Part shown: piece by piece, positions 62,251-64,000 of the stretch
Layout: each line of letters begins with the position of its first letter
How positions within the stretch are numbered: the stretch's first letter is position 1
NCBI GenBank assembly: GCA_950106755.1
Contig: OX467083.1
Location: 45,150,555 to 45,214,554, forward strand
Source of the DNA: Climacium dendroides
Taxonomy: Eukaryota > Streptophyta > Bryopsida > Hypnales > Climaciaceae
DNA length: 64,000 bases
Reading direction: 5' to 3'
Made by a program: the position numbers and the translations under genes
Notes under the pieces: model-generated
Told to the model about the DNA's origin: nothing
Databases searched by the model: none
What the model saw: only the letters and a program-made list of their open reading frames with translations

Positions 62251-63716
62251 CTCTTTCTTAGTTTGTACAATCTATAGACTCTTCTAGTAGTTTGACATAA
62301 TTTGCTCCATTGTATGATGCTAGGTTGCCTCCAATGCTCAAATCTACAATTTTGATGGAGCCATGCAAAATGCTTGTGGATGTCCATCTATATCCTTTTT
62401 CACTTTCAAGCCTTCATGTATTATTTGAAGCAATGCAAATGACCAAGACATATGTTAAAGTACTACCTATTCAATATCCTATTCAAATTTTATTTGCATG
62501 GGACCAATAATTTCTCTCTATATATATGAAGAGGTTGGAGATGCTTCATCAATAAAAGAAGAATGATAATAGACACTATAGAGGATTTGAGATATAGGAG
62601 CCATTGATAAAGCTAAGGAGAAAATTGTACACAAGATATTTGTTCATGTATATTAGAGATATGTTTACTCTCACTAAACAATAGCATTGTATAGAAATCT
62701 CATTTCATAGTGTATAGATCCAATATGTGTACATTCAATGATTACTTTCTATAATTGTAAAGTACTTCAAAATTATTGCATGGTACTTGGAAATTTTGCA
62801 ATTGCATGCATGCTTTGTGTGTCATTGCATTGCTTATTTTGCATTTATTAATGGCCTATTCTCTTGACTTTATGGTTTTGAGTGCTATTATGAACTCCCA
62901 TTTCATTGCAAAACTTCCATTTTAATAAATATAATGTTTCATGAAAAAATACAGGATTAAATGACATAGCATGTATAACCATAATCAATTATGGCTTCTC
63001 AAAATCTCCTTTATGAATTTTCTTAATGAATTTTAAATGTGATTTTTCAAAGATCTAGTATATTTGAAGCTCATGTTTAAGAGAGTAAAATCCTCTATTC
63101 TTCTAACACTGAAAAAATAGATTTGCAATGGACACCTTTGTACAAATATACAAAATCTTTAAAAGACAAAAACATCAACATTTTTTTTCAAACCAATTTT
63201 TTCATGTTTAAAGTTTGTTTACTTTAATCTTGTAAGGAGTAAGGATGGACTAGTCATTGTGAAAATCATCTTTTTTGGTATAATGTGAATCATCTACTCA
63301 AAAGACAACCAAAAGCACTAATTGGAGGCCAAATTACTTCAAAAATAATCAAAAGCATTCATTAAAGGTTAAACTATTCTTCCCTTTTTGCAAAAAAATT
63401 CTAAATTGAACTTATGCACTTTTGTCTTATATAGAAGGATTCTTCGTAATCCATTGGTCTACTCTAGTCTGTAGCATCCTTATAGTGTTATCTCCTAAAA
63501 GACCAATATGCTTAAAGGCCTAAAACTGCTTCAAAAAACTTGTTTCTAAAGCAAGGTCAAAATCTTCATTAATTTTTAATTTTTGACAAATTCAATCATA
63601 GGATCCTTATTAAGTTGTAGAAGTACATTTTTCCAAATTTTTTGAATGAATATTTTAACAAAACATGATAAGAAAAATCACATTCAAAATCAAATGTGAT
63701 TTTTTTTGCCACAGTA
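62251..63716. other. AT-rich intergenic DNA
   Basis: No gene is seen. The ATG frame at 62310-62510 has no recognisable domain. Confidence 0.35.
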
Positions 63717-63965
63717 GGCCATATTCGTTATATTGAGACTTTTTGAAGTCTTATTTTTATCTTCACTAAAAGAAAAACTACTTTATCTCTTTATTAGTAT
63801 TTTTTTATAAATAAATAACAACACCAACTTTTAGAATTTCATTTTAGAATCACTATTTGAACACTATTTATTCTTGGTTTCAATTATTATTTTTGTAAAT
63901 GAATTTATAATATTTAGCATTCTGTTTCAAAATTTGTGAAAAGCTTCAATATAATGAATATGGCC
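63717..63965. mobile_element. MITE family 'GGCC-ATATTCGTTATATTGAGAC', copy B
   Basis: The left end GGCCATATTCGTTATATTGA and right end TCAATATAATGAATATGGCC form a nearly perfect 20-bp inverted repeat. At 249 bp it is almost the same length as copy A (33063-33313), with which it shares the termini and adjacent GAGACTTTT. Confidence 0.7.
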
Positions 63966-64000
63966 TTAGTTTTGTGCATGTGAACATAGTGGGCCTGCAA

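Overview
The window looks like nuclear DNA of a land plant. It has spliced genes with GT-AG introns, very AT-rich intergenic DNA, CACTA/EnSpm, PIF/Harbinger, copia and LINE remnants, and Stowaway-like and other MITEs. One gene resembles a sperm/cilium protein (CFAP119/CCDC189 type), and another encodes a carbonic anhydrase with a chloroplast bipartite leader. That combination suggests a seedless plant with swimming sperm (moss-like or similar), but I cannot name the species.

Layout. Positions 1-7413 are most of an apparently intact CACTA transposon. Its left end lies outside the window, or is not recognisable inside it; its right end is at 7413. The transposase can be spliced into one open frame of five exons (1369 codons plus stop) in which a SET methyltransferase-like domain sits between the N-terminal zinc finger and the tnp2 domain. 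Both ends carry subterminal repeat arrays, and one transposase intron holds a small deletion relative of the same family with a 3-bp target duplication. A 662-bp Stowaway-like element follows at 7824-8485.

The gene island at 9465-16292 holds two convergent genes: a CFAP119-like flagellar protein (+) and an alpha-carbonic anhydrase (-) with a twin-arginine leader and 8 exons that join in phase. From about 16.9 to 35 kb there are decayed transposons (a LINE fragment, and a Harbinger transposase with one nonsense codon), tandem repeats of about 180 bp, and several MITEs, including elements flanked by TTAA with CCCT-type ends.

The second gene island, 35812-44304 (+), encodes a 1141-residue nuclear protein with Q/P-rich N-terminal segments and a C-terminal RS domain, in 12 exons that join in phase. 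It is probably a splicing-related factor.

From 44.3 kb to the end no intact gene is visible. The region contains a three-level nest (CACTA inside a MITE inside a TTAA element, 46928-49307), short tandem arrays of about 63, 70, 73 and 90 bp, an (AT)n tract, a palindrome cluster, and a decayed Ty1/copia polyprotein on the minus strand.

The strongest candidate for something undescribed is the SET-domain CACTA transposase. All exon models were made by hand from reading frame, splice motifs and phase, with no transcript support.
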